Assembly: GCF_029873635.1 (NCBI RefSeq)
Contig: NC_080425.1
Location: 38,691,390-38,755,389 of the forward strand
From: Malania oleifera
Lineage: Eukaryota; Streptophyta; Magnoliopsida; Santalales; Ximeniaceae
Direction: 5' to 3'
DNA: 64,000 bases
Within the stretch, counting starts at the first letter, position 1, and the number at the start of each line of letters is the position of its first letter. The position numbers were made by a program, and so were the translations under genes. The notes beneath the pieces are model-generated. The model searched no databases. It was not told the origin of the DNA and saw nothing but the letters and a program-made list of their open reading frames with translations. Shown piece after piece: positions 13,701 through 22,600 of this stretch.

Positions 13701-16700
13701 ACTGGAGCTTTAAATCCCTTTACAGAATGGAGATGTTCAAATCTCCTTCTCGAAGGATCAAGAGTCTCCATCAAGCTTGTCTTCTCAACATATCTTTCCT
13801 ACATGATGATTCAACCTCAGCAAGTGTCATAAACACTTCAATCAAAAACTAAAACTATCTTCATAACGTTAAAACAAAAGTGATTCAAGACAAGCCAAAA
13901 GTTTCTTGTCTCAGCTATCTTTGTCCATTGCATACTCCATAGGGCTTTGGAGCTCTCTATTTGTATTGGGGTTGTTCTATCGGTATAAGCCATAGCTTTG
14001 CTTCTTCTTTTTTTAAAATAAATTTTTTTTTTGTAGCCCCACTTTTTTTTTTTTTATTAAACATGCCGTTGAATTTTGAATTTGGATTTCAAACTTGGTT
14101 CAGTACAAGTGCACATATTTAACATGCACTTGGTTTCAGATTGTAAAAGCAGACCAGAAAAGTGAATTCAAATCCATTACTTTCAGGCCCGAAATTCCCT
14201 TTACATTTCATTTAACTCCAAATTCGCAAGCTTTTCATCAATCCAGACAACGGGTTTGGACCAAGGCATGAATTTAAGAATATGATTATAAAGATGTTTT
14301 GTGGACGTAATAGGTATCTGTCAACATGGTTTGTAATGGACATAGCATCAACAATCCCATTTGACGCATTGGCATACTTGCTCACTGGAAAACACAAAGT
14401 TGGCCTCTCTTACTGCCTCCTGGGTCTGCTTAGATTTTGGCGTCTCCGAAGAGTAAAACAACTCTTCACTAGGTTTGGTTCGGTTCCATTCTGTTCTGAT
14501 CTAAACGTTCTATATAAATTCTGGGTTGAATTTTCACTTAATTTCTGCCCTTCCCTTTTGCAGGCTTGAAAAGGATATCAGGTTTAGTTACTTCTGGGTT
14601 CGATGTGCCAGGCTTCTTTCTGTAAGTGTCAAAATGCTTGTGAACCTGCTATGAGTTACTTGCACTTGAATAGAAAATATAAAACAAATTACCTTCCTGC
14701 GAAATCCACCAAAATAAAGCAGAGGAAGCAGCAAGAAGGCTACTTGTTTTTGTTCTTATGTTTTGTTTTGTTTTTTTTTTTTTTTTTTGGGGGGGGGGGG
14801 TGCTGGTGGGGTGGGGTTGTTGTTGTAGGTGACCCTGTTTCTAGTGCATTGTGCTGGGTGCCTCTACTACATGCTCGCGGACCGATACCCACACAAAGGA
14901 AAGACATGGATTGGAGCTGTGATTCCAAACTTCCAAGAAACAAGCCTCTGGATCCGATACATTTCAGCAATCTACTGGTCCATCACAACCATGACTACCG
15001 TGGGTTATGGAGACCTGCATGCTGTGAACACAATGGAAATGATCTTTATCATCTTCTACATGCTGTTTAACCTTGGCCTTACAGCATACATCATTGGTAA
15101 CATGACAAACTTGGTAGTAGAAGGGACTCGTAGAACCATGGAATTTGTAAGCTTTTATCTTTTTTATTTATTTTTTTCTTTCTTTCTGTTCTAACCTTTG
15201 ACTTGAGAACTTAATTTCATTCACCATGATAGTGAACTATATAGAATTATTGGCTTATTTTCCAGAGAAACAGCATCGAAGCAGCATCAAATTTTTTGAG
15301 TCGAAATCGCCTGCCTCCACGGCTGAAAGAGCAGATATTGGCTTATATGTGCTTGAGATTTAAGGCAGAGAGCTTGAATCAGCAACAATTGATTGAGCAG
15401 CTGCCAAAATCAATCTGTAAAAGTATTTGCCAGCATTTATTTCTGCCCACCGTGGAGAAGGTCTATCTTTTCAAGGGTGTCTCCAAGGAAATTCTCTTGC
15501 CTCTGGTACATGCCATCTCTTGATCCTTGTTAAAAATGCAATTAAATTTAGTTTAAGGTCATAATGCACTTATAAAAATCTCAAATTATAAATTTTGTTA
15601 AGCTATCCAAATCCTTTGAAAACCCAGACTTCAGAACTCCAAGTGAACATGTGATAGAGCACATTTATCAGCGGTACGTTCAAAATGACCGGGCACTTTT
15701 CTTCACTTAAAGTTTTGTATGTGCTCTATCCATGAAGGGGTGGCTTCCCTTTTGCAAGCCACATAAACAGGATATTTGAGGCTTTTATAGAGATCTTATA
15801 TTTCAATTCAGCCTTGTTCTTTTTTCTTTCTTTTTTTAATTTTATTTTTCACTTTTCTTTTTTTAGAAAAAAGTCAGTTAACTCAAATTCGCCTGATGAG
15901 CTCAAGATCAAAACAAAAACATAACATGGAAAAAAGTATAAATGCAATAGTAATATAATCATAGTTCTCAGGTCGCAAAAATGAAGGCTGAGTACATACC
16001 ACCCAGGGAAGACGTCATAATGCAGAATGAAGCGCCTGACGATGTCTATATAATTGTATCAGGAGAAGTTGAATGTATTGATGGCAAGATGGAGAAAGAA
16101 TGGGTTATTGGGACATTACAATCAGGGGACATGTTTGGTGAAACCGGTGCACTTTGTTGCAAGCCCCAAAGCTTCACATTCAGAACCAAAACATTATCAC
16201 AGCTTCTTAGGCTCAAAACCAGTGTTCTTTTAGAAGCAATGCAGATCAAGCAAGAAGAGAATCTGACCCTGCTTAAGAACTTTCTTCAAGTAAGTCGAAA
16301 GTGTGTTCGTTTTCTCATTTTATCAATAAAATTGGTTTATTTTTTTGGGAAGAGTAAACCATAAAATATTTTTCTTCCTCGCTTAAGGAAAGCACTCTCT
16401 TACATGGTTGAATGAATTTTCAGTCAAGAAGAACTATTCATCAAATTTTTTAAAGCGTGGACACTCGTTCGCACGCATTTTTGCATGCTTGAACTTTCTC
16501 AAATGCACACGTGAAAATAAAGAATAAAATAAAATAAAACAAACACACACACAAGGATGGACATCCCCGGCATTGTTGAAAGAAATCTTTAGAAGTTCAT
16601 TGAGTAACTAGAAACTCTCATCCTCCAAAGAAGCCTGCTACATGCATTTTTTCGTGAAATTTACACCTTAATACCAAATGTTTGTAATACAATGCATTGC

Positions 16701-19700
16701 AGCATCTTAAAAATTTTAAGGAGCTGAGTATTGGAGTTGGAGACTTGCTGTTTGAGAGAGGGGAAGAAGATGGTGATCCAAACATGGCTTTCAACTTGCT
16801 GTCCATTGCTAACACAAACAATGCTGCTTTTCTTGATGAGCTTCTCAAGGCGAAATTAGATCCTGACATTGTAGACTCCAGAGGGAGAACTCCATTGGTA
16901 TGTATGCACATAATTTCGAAAGTTCAAACCAATGTGGGAAAATGAGCTCCTAAAGCCACCGGGTATGATTCATATCATTTTTCAGATTGAATCAAGAAAT
17001 ATCTATAAGCTAAAAAGTTTTTCATGGAAGAATCAGATTTAAACACTTAATGTACATAATTTCTCATTACATTTAAATTCTCAACACTTAACCTTTTTTT
17101 CTCATAAGTACCCAGGGAGGGGAATAACGATGTTTGAGCCCAGCGTGAACGCAGAGTCAGATGAGCCCTTACCACTGTGCCATCCATTTTCAAAAACTAT
17201 TTCAAGAGCATAGATTTACATATCCATTCATGCATGGCTTTGTCCATCTGCAAATTGTAGTCATTTATAGATGAAATTCCCCAAGGCACCAAGGATTATG
17301 GAGAATATATATAATCTTAAAAACATCTTTTTCAAAATCAAATGGAGCACACAGAAAGTGTTTCATTCAGACTATGAAAAGTCAAGCCAAATATTTGTTA
17401 GTTCACCAGGTATAGTTGAACAAGGATGCATTCAAACCTTGTTCATGATTTGACTCGGCTGACCTTGGCCAAGATAAGATTGCCCAATATGCCAACTCAA
17501 GAAATATCCAGCTGTGGCAATGCGTGTATACCTCCATTAACTATCCCAACATGAGTTCCTTGTCACACTAAAGCTAATAAGTAACAGGTCCTGTTTTTTT
17601 AGTCTTTGAGAGGGCATACATTGCTGTTTGTGTGAATTATTAAATCAATCTGTCACGTGCTAATGGAGCCAGACAAGCACACTATTGGTCAAGCTTCTCT
17701 TACTAAGCAATGGATTCCGAATCTGGAGCTTAAGCTTGGCTGGTTAAGGCCATTGAACAAGTTTGATGAGCTTCCTAACTAGTAAGCTGTTGCAGTTAAG
17801 AGTAGCCCAACTGACTTTTTCTGGCTGCGCAGCTTCAACTCTCTATGCAGTACTATGAAAGAATAAAATGACAAAAAGTACTATGGAAGCAAAACTTTAG
17901 AATTTAGGACCCAAATGCTTCTACAATGAAACAAAAGGAAAAAGAAAAATAAAAGATGCATTATTATTAGTATTACCACCAACACCGCTAATGCTAACAG
18001 TTGTACTGAGCTTCTGCTGTTGTGATTTGCTTCTTCTTGATGCATCAGCACATAGCAGCGTCGAAGGGCCATGAAGAGTGTGTCTTGGTACTCATTAAAC
18101 ACGGGTGCAACGTACACTTACAAGGTGCCAATGTTATGCTTTAATATCATTCTAAGAAATTAATTACAATCACTTTTTTAATGTACCTCTGCAATCTCAT
18201 CTTATTATCGTCATACTATTTGGGTCAGACATTGATGGTAACACTGCATTGTGGGATGCCATTGCAACAAAGCATCATTCAATATTTTGGATTTTGTACC
18301 GCTGCGCTGTCATTTCAGATCCATATGCAACGGGCGATCTCTTATGCACTGCTGCAAAGAGAAATGACATCACGGTGATGAAGGAACTGCTGAAACATGG
18401 GATAAATGTTGATGCAAAGAATCGAAATGGTTCAACAGCCATCCAGGTTGCAATGGCAGAAAAGCATAGAGACATTGTCAATCTGCTAGTAATGAACGGT
18501 GCAGACATCAATAGCACAAATACGTACATGTTTCCATCATCAGTATTGAACGAGATGCTGCAAAAACGAGAGATTGGACACCGGATAACAGTGCCAGAGA
18601 GGAGTGAAGGAGAACACGACTGCAACTGGGGAAAGCAACAGGGAAAGTATTATCCTAGAGTGAGCATTTATAGAGGCCATCCTCTGGTGAGAAGGAATAC
18701 TTCCTGCTTGGAAGTTGGAAGGTTGATAAGGTTGCCCAATTCTTTGGAGGAGCTGAAGAACCTTGCAGGTATATTATTTCAAATCTAACGCCTTGAACTG
18801 TTCAAGTAGCTAGTCTATAGACAACGCAACAATTATATGATACCCCTTTGCCCAAGAAAATTTGCCAACAAAAAGGTCATAATAATAAGAAAAGTTATTT
18901 CTTTTAACAGGTGGAGATGCGTTTTGAAAGGCATACATAATTTGGAAGTTAAAACACTCAATATGTTGTTTTACTGTCATAAATTGATGTAATTTGATTC
19001 CTCAAAATATTGTTTGTACTTTTTTCCAACTTGGAGGAATTATTGAGCATGTTCAGTTTCCAAAACAATTTCCGTTTTCTATTTTCAGTTTTCCAAATTA
19101 TGATAAAATTGCCACCTTCATTTTGAGTTTCCCAACATTTGCATTAGAAAACTTGGGAAGCATCTTTTATTGTTTTCCAACTTTGATATACAAATGTTTG
19201 AAAACTAGGAAACAAGATGACAATTTTGCAATTATTTTGAAAATGAAAAATTAAACTTGTTTTCCATAATTAAACAGGCCCATAATTTTCCGTTCAGGTG
19301 TTTATAAGTTGTGGATCTCTTTAATGCATGATGAATTTTATTTGAACATCAACCATACTTTTTTTTCTTTGTTGGATTTAGAAATTTAAGTATGCCTTCA
19401 ATTGAACTGACATTAATGTTGAGATCTTGTCAGGCACTCAGGAAAATGACACTTGAGATACTTTGGGAACCATAAGATCGAATAGTATTAGATGGCCATG
19501 TTTCCCCTTCACCATTCAGCCATTATTTTGTTTCCTCCTAACTTTTAATGGGCACTCAATTGGTATCATATCATGCTTTTGGCATACATTGATGCGTAAG
19601 ATAATTCCAACTGTTAACAATTTACTCCAAGTTAGATTTAGATTGCCCAAGTCAGATATAATGTTAAAACTGACAGAGGCCAAAAAAAAAATAGCACTCG

Positions 19701-19952
19701 CACCATGACATTTGTTGCAAAATTCAATTTTAATACTGATGCATCATTTCACATGTTACTCTGATAGATGATCATCAAGATTTCAGAATTTATTGACTTA
19801 AAATATTGTTATTGCTAATAGGTGAAAGGTTTGGATTTGACGCAAGAAGGGCAATGGTAACAAATGAAGAAGGAGCAGAAATTGACACCATTGAAGTTAT
19901 TAGGGATAATGACAAGCTTTTCATAGTTGAAGATCAAGAACCCCATATGTAA
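4119..19952 (+). CDS. AKT2: AKT2-type weakly rectifying Shaker K+ channel (11 exons)
   Basis: Spliced CDS: 4119-4393, 5764-5982, 14314-14472, 14564-14621, 14829-15146, 15266-15505, 15972-16289, 16703-16897, 18049-18124, 18229-18768, 19822-19952. It totals 2529 nt, or 842 residues (Arabidopsis AKT2 is about 800). All introns are GT-AG and every phase joins cleanly. In order: N-terminus with [10 protein letters not shown] and MDSRYR; S1-S4 (about 93-218) ending in [13 protein letters not shown]-loop TTVGYGD (selectivity filter 294-299); S6; C-linker; cNBD-like domain (about 424-530); ankyrin repeats (about 560-700); a variable linker; C-terminal KHA domain (about 785-835). Near-continuous similarity to AKT2, rather than AKT1 or KAT1, runs from the N-terminus through [28 protein letters not shown] cNBD sequence. 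Known AKT2 channels act at the plasma membrane of phloem and guard cells and can switch to a leak mode. Lys213, Ser226 and Ser346 match the Arabidopsis gating residues K197, S210 and S329. The coding sequence looks functional. Confidence 0.95.
4404..4448. repeat. (TTA)n microsatellite in AKT2 intron 1
   Basis: About 14 TTA units lying only 11 bases after the exon 1 donor site. Confidence 0.95.
4748..4780. repeat. (TC)n microsatellite in AKT2 intron 1
   Basis: About 16 TC units. The rest of intron 1 (4394-5763) shows no gene. Confidence 0.95.
5390..5515. repeat. Imperfect ~75-bp tandem duplication in intron 1
   Basis: A block with 'ggcttggag', 'attgact', then 'ggggagtataaatttattt' occurs at about 5394 and again at about 5469. 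Function is unknown. Confidence 0.7.
5764..5982 (+). CDS. AKT2: AKT2 exon 2 (S1-S2)
   Basis: Completes Arg92 and encodes residues 93-164 plus part of Arg165: S1 ([19 protein letters not shown]), the S1-S2 loop and S2 ([18 protein letters not shown]). Acceptor is tgtag|g, donor is ctcag|gtcagg. It is followed by the 8331-bp intron 2. Confidence 0.95.
5983..7813. other. AKT2 intron 2, left part, no gene seen
   Basis: AT-rich intronic sequence. No conserved reading frame was recognised. The stretch 7400-7810 is less AT-rich and might be a remnant of an older repeat, but I could not identify it. Confidence 0.6.
7814..8253 (+). repeat. Copia 5' LTR
   Basis: 440 bp, starting TGTTAGG and ending TTACA. 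It contains an internal duplication of 'ttcaagattaggtgg' that the 3' LTR also shows. A TATA-like 'tataaatat' lies near 7978. Confidence 0.93.
8257..8268 (+). other. Copia primer binding site
   Basis: TGGTATCAGAGC, complementary to the 3' end of initiator tRNA-Met, three bases after the 5' LTR. Confidence 0.93.
8785..10546 (-). mobile_element. Nested Sirevirus-like LTR (minus strand)
   Basis: Read on the minus strand it starts TGTTGGTCTC next to a purine tract (aaaaagggagagat). It ends near a 'aattcacccccctttt'-like block and then TTCTCA, as the other Sirevirus-like LTRs in this window do. It carries an array of near-palindromic 'ggtcagtcgcc' motifs at about 9905-10095. It lies inside the Copia gag region. 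Confidence 0.8.
10547..10994 (-). mobile_element. 3' internal remnant of the nested Sirevirus-like element
   Basis: On the minus strand this is the non-coding zone before the 3' LTR, with purine tracts at about 10547-10560 and 10918-10930 ('caaaagggggagaaag' in minus sense). The junction with the host Copia integrase is near 10995. The host's gag-protease and N-terminal integrase parts are missing, so the insertion was accompanied by a deletion. Confidence 0.65.
10995..12995 (+). pseudogene. Copia pol remnant: integrase end, RT, RNase H
   Basis: The integrase C-terminal part ([45 protein letters not shown]) is followed by a linker, then the RT start ([13 protein letters not shown]) with in-frame stops. 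The long frame 12172-13008 carries RT with YFDD in place of YVDD, and an RNase H with [20 protein letters not shown], in which several catalytic residues look altered (for example GYTNSN for the usual GYSDSD). Reading frames are broken by stops at about 11256, 11380, 11610 and 11700-12170. It is non-functional. Confidence 0.92.
13286..13724 (+). repeat. Copia 3' LTR
   Basis: 439 bp, collinear with 7814-8253. It is preceded by the polypurine stretch 'ggagggggagaat'. Confidence 0.93.
13725..14313. other. AKT2 intron 2, right part
   Basis: Intronic sequence after the Copia element with T-rich runs (about 14010-14060). No gene seen. The acceptor gtaatag|g is at 14313. Confidence 0.7.
14314..14472 (+). 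CDS. AKT2: AKT2 exon 3 (S3-S4)
   Basis: Residues 166-217 plus part of Arg218: S3 ([21 protein letters not shown]) and the S4 voltage sensor ([19 protein letters not shown]). Lys213 (codon 14456-14458) aligns with Arabidopsis AKT2 Lys197, which is required for the two-mode gating special to AKT2. Acceptor is taatag|g, donor is actag|gtttgg. Confidence 0.95.
14564..14621 (+). CDS. AKT2: AKT2 exon 4 (S4-S5 linker)
   Basis: Residues 219-237, [19 protein letters not shown]. Ser226 (codon 14586-14588) aligns with the phosphorylation site Ser210 of Arabidopsis AKT2. Donor is tct|gtaagt. Confidence 0.95.
14771..14828 (+). other. T-tract plus G-rich run before the exon 5 acceptor
   Basis: 18 T (14771-14788) are followed directly by 12 G (14789-14800) and further G runs up to about 14816, only 12-40 bases before the AG at 14827-14828. 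A pyrimidine tract is normally expected here. Homopolymer length may be affected by sequencing. Confidence 0.85.
14829..15146 (+). CDS. AKT2: AKT2 exon 5 (S5, pore, S6)
   Basis: Residues 238-343: S5 ([20 protein letters not shown]), turret, pore helix ([20 protein letters not shown]) with the K+ selectivity filter at 294-299, S6 ([20 protein letters not shown]) and the start of the C-linker ([16 protein letters not shown]). Donor is gaattt|gtaagc. Confidence 0.97.
15266..15505 (+). CDS. AKT2: AKT2 exon 6 (C-linker)
   Basis: Residues 344-423, from [14 protein letters not shown] to [10 protein letters not shown]. Ser346 (codon 15272-15274) aligns with Arabidopsis AKT2 Ser329, the second gating phosphosite. 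Acceptor is ttccag|a, donor is ctctg|gtacat. Confidence 0.96.
15506..15971. other. AKT2 intron 6
   Basis: 466-bp AT-rich intron, T-rich at 15820-15865. Nothing else recognised. Confidence 0.8.
15972..16289 (+). CDS. AKT2: AKT2 exon 7 (cyclic-nucleotide-binding-like domain)
   Basis: Residues 424-529: [53 protein letters not shown], then the helix [17 protein letters not shown] and ending LLKNFLQ. This is the beta-roll of Shaker-type cNBDs, which supports channel assembly. Direct cyclic nucleotide binding is not established for plant Shaker channels. Donor is cttcaa|gtaagt. Confidence 0.96.
16290..16702. other. AKT2 intron 7
   Basis: 413-bp AT-rich intron. No feature recognised. Confidence 0.8.
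16703..16897 (+). CDS. AKT2: AKT2 exon 8 (first ankyrin repeat)
   Basis: Residues 530-594, from [17 protein letters not shown] to the first ankyrin unit ([27 protein letters not shown]). Phase-0 boundaries on both sides. Donor is ccattg|gtatgt. Confidence 0.95.
16898..18048. other. AKT2 intron 8
   Basis: 1151-bp intron. A block at about 17110-17190 has a tRNA-box-like 'gtttgagccc' and might be part of an old SINE, but I could not support it. No coding sequence recognised. Confidence 0.6.
18049..18124 (+). CDS. AKT2: AKT2 exon 9 (ankyrin, short exon)
   Basis: 76 nt encoding [25 protein letters not shown] and the first base of Asp620. It is too short to stand out as an ORF; I placed it from AKT2 similarity, acceptor gcatcag|c and donor caag|gtgcc. 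It completes the repeat begun in exon 8 and joins the GAC codon of exon 10 in phase. Confidence 0.92.
18229..18768 (+). CDS. AKT2: AKT2 exon 10 (ankyrin repeats, linker, KHA start)
   Basis: Residues 620-799 plus part of Gly800: ankyrin units ([55 protein letters not shown]), then a hydrophilic linker, [12 protein letters not shown], and the start of the KHA domain ([18 protein letters not shown]). Acceptor gggtcag|ac, donor ttgcag|gtatat. Confidence 0.96.
18769..19821. other. AKT2 intron 10
   Basis: 1053-bp intron carrying a degenerate MITE-like element (19045-19281). Nothing else recognised. Confidence 0.8.
19045..19281. mobile_element. Degenerate MITE-like element in intron 10
   Basis: Imperfect terminal inverted repeats: gagcatgttcagttt at the left against gggcctgtttaatta (reverse complement of the right end), with inner 'ccaaaac'/'ggaaaac'. 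Interior is AT-rich and non-coding, rich in 'ttttcca/ttttgaaaa'. This resembles hAT-type MITEs starting GGGCCTGTTTGG. No clean 8-bp target duplication was seen. Confidence 0.45.
19822..19952 (+). CDS. AKT2: AKT2 exon 11 (KHA domain end, stop)
   Basis: Residues 801-842, [20 protein letters not shown] ... [19 protein letters not shown] and the stop TAA at 19950-19952. The KHA domain contributes to channel clustering in this family. Acceptor ctaatag|g. Confidence 0.96.
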
Positions 19953-20044
19953 ATGTAAGTTGTATAATCTTTCTTCACTTGAGATTAACAAATGATTCTC
20001 AGGTTTCAAGTCACAGCTATCATCCGTTTTAGGAAAGCTCTTTC

Positions 20045-20088
20045 AGAATAGAAATTGATTTATTAGAGATAATGGCAAGGTTTCATAG
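20045..20088 (+). pseudogene. Partial second copy of AKT2 exon 11, left of the LINE
   Basis: The sequence gaaattga...ttattagagataatggcaag...tttcatagtt matches exon 11 at about 19880-19925 (gaaattga...ttattagggataatgacaag...ttcatagtt) with a small deletion. Its continuation appears on the far side of the LINE at 24969. So a duplicated exon 11 was split by the LINE. Confidence 0.75.
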
Positions 20089-22600
20089 TTTTTTTCTTTT
20101 AGTAAAAGAGGGCGGCACCTCCTTTTTTTATTAGAAAACTCATCACTTATGACGGAGGAATACTGTGGTTCCAGTAAAACAAGTTACAAATAGATAACAA
20201 CGAAACAACTCTAAACAATCCTTGATAAAATCAAAAAACTTTAAACAAACCTAACCCAGCAAACAAAAACCGAGAGTTTGAACTAATGACAAAAGGAAAT
20301 TAGACCCAATCTATCCATCCGAATGACACCTTTTAGAAAATGTGGTAAAAAATGTTGTTCTTCGTAGATGACATTGTTTCCCAATTCTCCTTCTCTAGCG
20401 AGAAAATTAGTCACACTATTGTCTTTCCTATATTGATGGATCACCATAAAGTTCACTCCTTCCTGTTCTACCATGAGATCCTCCTAAAAATCTCAAAGAT
20501 ACTACAAGGTATATTTGCCTTTCCGAAACCAATCAATAACAATTCGCGAGTCACATTCAATAATCATATTATAATAATGAAATCGTTTGCATAAGAGGAT
20601 TCCTTCAAGAATTGCTTTTAATTCTGCATTATTGTTCGTACCATTGCCAAAAAAGCTTGAAAAAATCACTTTCACCATGTCATGGCAGTCCTAAATAATT
20701 CCTCCACCTCCTGAAATACCCGAATTGCCCCTACAACTCCCATCACAATTAAGTTTATCCATCTTACTGGAGGTTTAACCCATGAAATAATTTTTCCAGG
20801 CCTAACGCGAACTCCCTAATACTTAATTTGAAACTCCTTCAAAATCGGAATGTCCAACATCTTCAATTTTTGCAAAGAATTAGTGCTTTTAGCTAAAGAA
20901 CTAACCCAGTATCAAATACTTTTTCATACCTAATCTGCACTTTGATATATTCCTTCCATTCTCGCTTTGCATCTTCAATGCCAAAGGCACCACATAATCA
21001 AACACGGAATCAGTCTGATTAAAATACCTTTTTTAGACGATTTTCGAGCATAGTGGAACTAGTTTTCCATTCTATTTTTCCAAGGAAGGAACCATTGTAA
21101 AGGAATCCCCAACACGACACTAGTCTGATGTCAAACCTCTGAAGCCACCTGACCTAAGGAAATAACATGATCAGTGTTTTCCTGACTTCTCTACATGCAG
21201 CAATCACATGTTGAAGTCATTGATATTCTTTTGGCCTAAATTTTATTATCTATTGCGAAGCCTCTGAACCAGGATTTCCATAAACACATTGATATTCTTT
21301 TGGGCAATGAAGAATGCCAAAACCAACCATTCCACACAAAATTGTCACTTCTGCTCCTCATTGCCTCTCATGCCTTTTTTGTAGAGAAATTACCTTTAGG
21401 GGCAGGCTTCCAAATGAATGTACCCTGACCACTCTTACTAGTTGACACATTATGCAAAATTTCCATTATTCAATTAGTCCTAACCAATTCCAGTAGTAAA
21501 TTAGAGTTTCAATTATTATTCAGCCAATAATCCTTAATATTTTCTTGTTTGAAATATCCTCAGTGCGCACCAATAATAAGCTTCATGCAAGCCACCTATC
21601 GAACTAAAAAGAAGAGTTCCCACCTCTCACCAAAATTTTAACATTATCTATAACTTCCAGAATTGTAGCCATCATTGATCTCCAGAATTGAGAGTTATTT
21701 GGTCTCCACTTCCTTAATAACAAATGATCATTTTTACAATATTTACCCCTGAAGAAATCTAACCATAGATTGTTAGAAGTGAACAGTCTAAAAGAAAATT
21801 TTATGAAAAGAGATTTCTGAACTTCTTTAAGATCTCTCAAGCCCATACCCCCTTCTGAGATAGGTTTACAAATTTTTCCCCAAGAGTGTCAATGAATCCT
21901 CCTTTTACCTTCCACCTCTCCCCATAAAAAATTAGCAAGAAGAGAGTTGATTTGAGACAAAGTGACCTGCGAAACGTTAATAACAGACATCAAATGTTTG
22001 GGCATGCTAAACAACACATGTCTTAATAAAATCAATCTTCCACCTTGTGAGAGCAACTTAAATTTCCACCCTATAATTTTCTTTTTAATCTTCTCCACAA
22101 GAGGCTCCAAGATCCTAGAAGACAATTTTCTGAAACCAAAGACGCACCCAAATACATAAGTGGAAATTTACCTTCCATGAAACCCATGATTCTCAATAAA
22201 CCACATTTCCGAGCAAAAGTAATATGTTTCGAAAGAAATAACGCTGACTTTGACTCACTGATTTTTTGACCTGATCACCTTTCATATATCTCCAGAGCAT
22301 AAACCAAATTTCTAATAGACCTTTTCCCCCCATTTTTAAAAATAAGAATATCATCTGCATATAGCAAGTGCGAAACCAAAGGGGCCCCAATCGGATGATT
22401 AAATTGTCCAATACGACCCATCCAATAGTTTTTCCTAAGCAACATTTTCAAAACATCCTCCATTATTATGAATAAATAAAAAGAAAGTAGATCCCCTTGC
22501 CTCAAGCCTCTAGTAGATTGAAAAAACTCTTTAAAGGTTCCATTCATCATAACAAAAAGTCGACCTAACGATAAATCCAATAAAGGGATTTCCTCTTGTT
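20089..22600 (-). mobile_element. L1 LINE-A, sense 3' segment (minus strand)
   Basis: On the minus strand this encodes degenerate L1 ORF2 from mid-RT (MMNGTFKEFFQSTRGLRQGD, LLYADDILIF), through the thumb-like region (WKFKLLSQGGRLILLRHVLF, NFLWGE), to RNase-H-like remnants. It ends in the element's typical 'ggaggtgccgccctc' tail and A-rich stretch (the T-rich 20081-20095 on +). Many stops and frameshifts. It starts in mid-RT and meets an oppositely oriented segment at about 22.6 kb. Confidence 0.85.

Larger units (their letters stand above)
7814..13724 (+). mobile_element. Tnt1/Tork-like Copia retrotransposon in AKT2 intron 2
   Basis: A complete but inactive element in the same orientation as AKT2. 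Its LTRs are at 7814-8253 and 13286-13724, both TGTTAGG...TTACA. PBS TGGTATCAGAGC (initiator tRNA-Met type) is at 8257 and a purine-rich tract lies immediately before 13286. The flanking pentamers GAAAG (7809-7813) and GAATG (13725-13729) differ at one base and are probably the target duplication. By eye the LTRs differ at about 30 of 440 positions, so the insertion is not recent. Remnants of integrase, reverse transcriptase and RNase H lie at 10995-12995 with many stops. The gag-to-integrase part is disrupted by a Sirevirus-like insertion at 8785-10994. Confidence 0.92.

Noticed and set aside
14740..14970. Minus-strand ORF with poly-Pro and poly-Lys
   Set aside because: Created by the T18-G12 tract and antisense to exon 5.
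17110..17190. Possible SINE in intron 8 with a B-box-like motif
   Set aside because: No A box at proper spacing, no A-tail, no duplication visible.
18275..18625. 116-residue minus-strand ORF
   Set aside because: Antisense to AKT2 exon 10; no domain.
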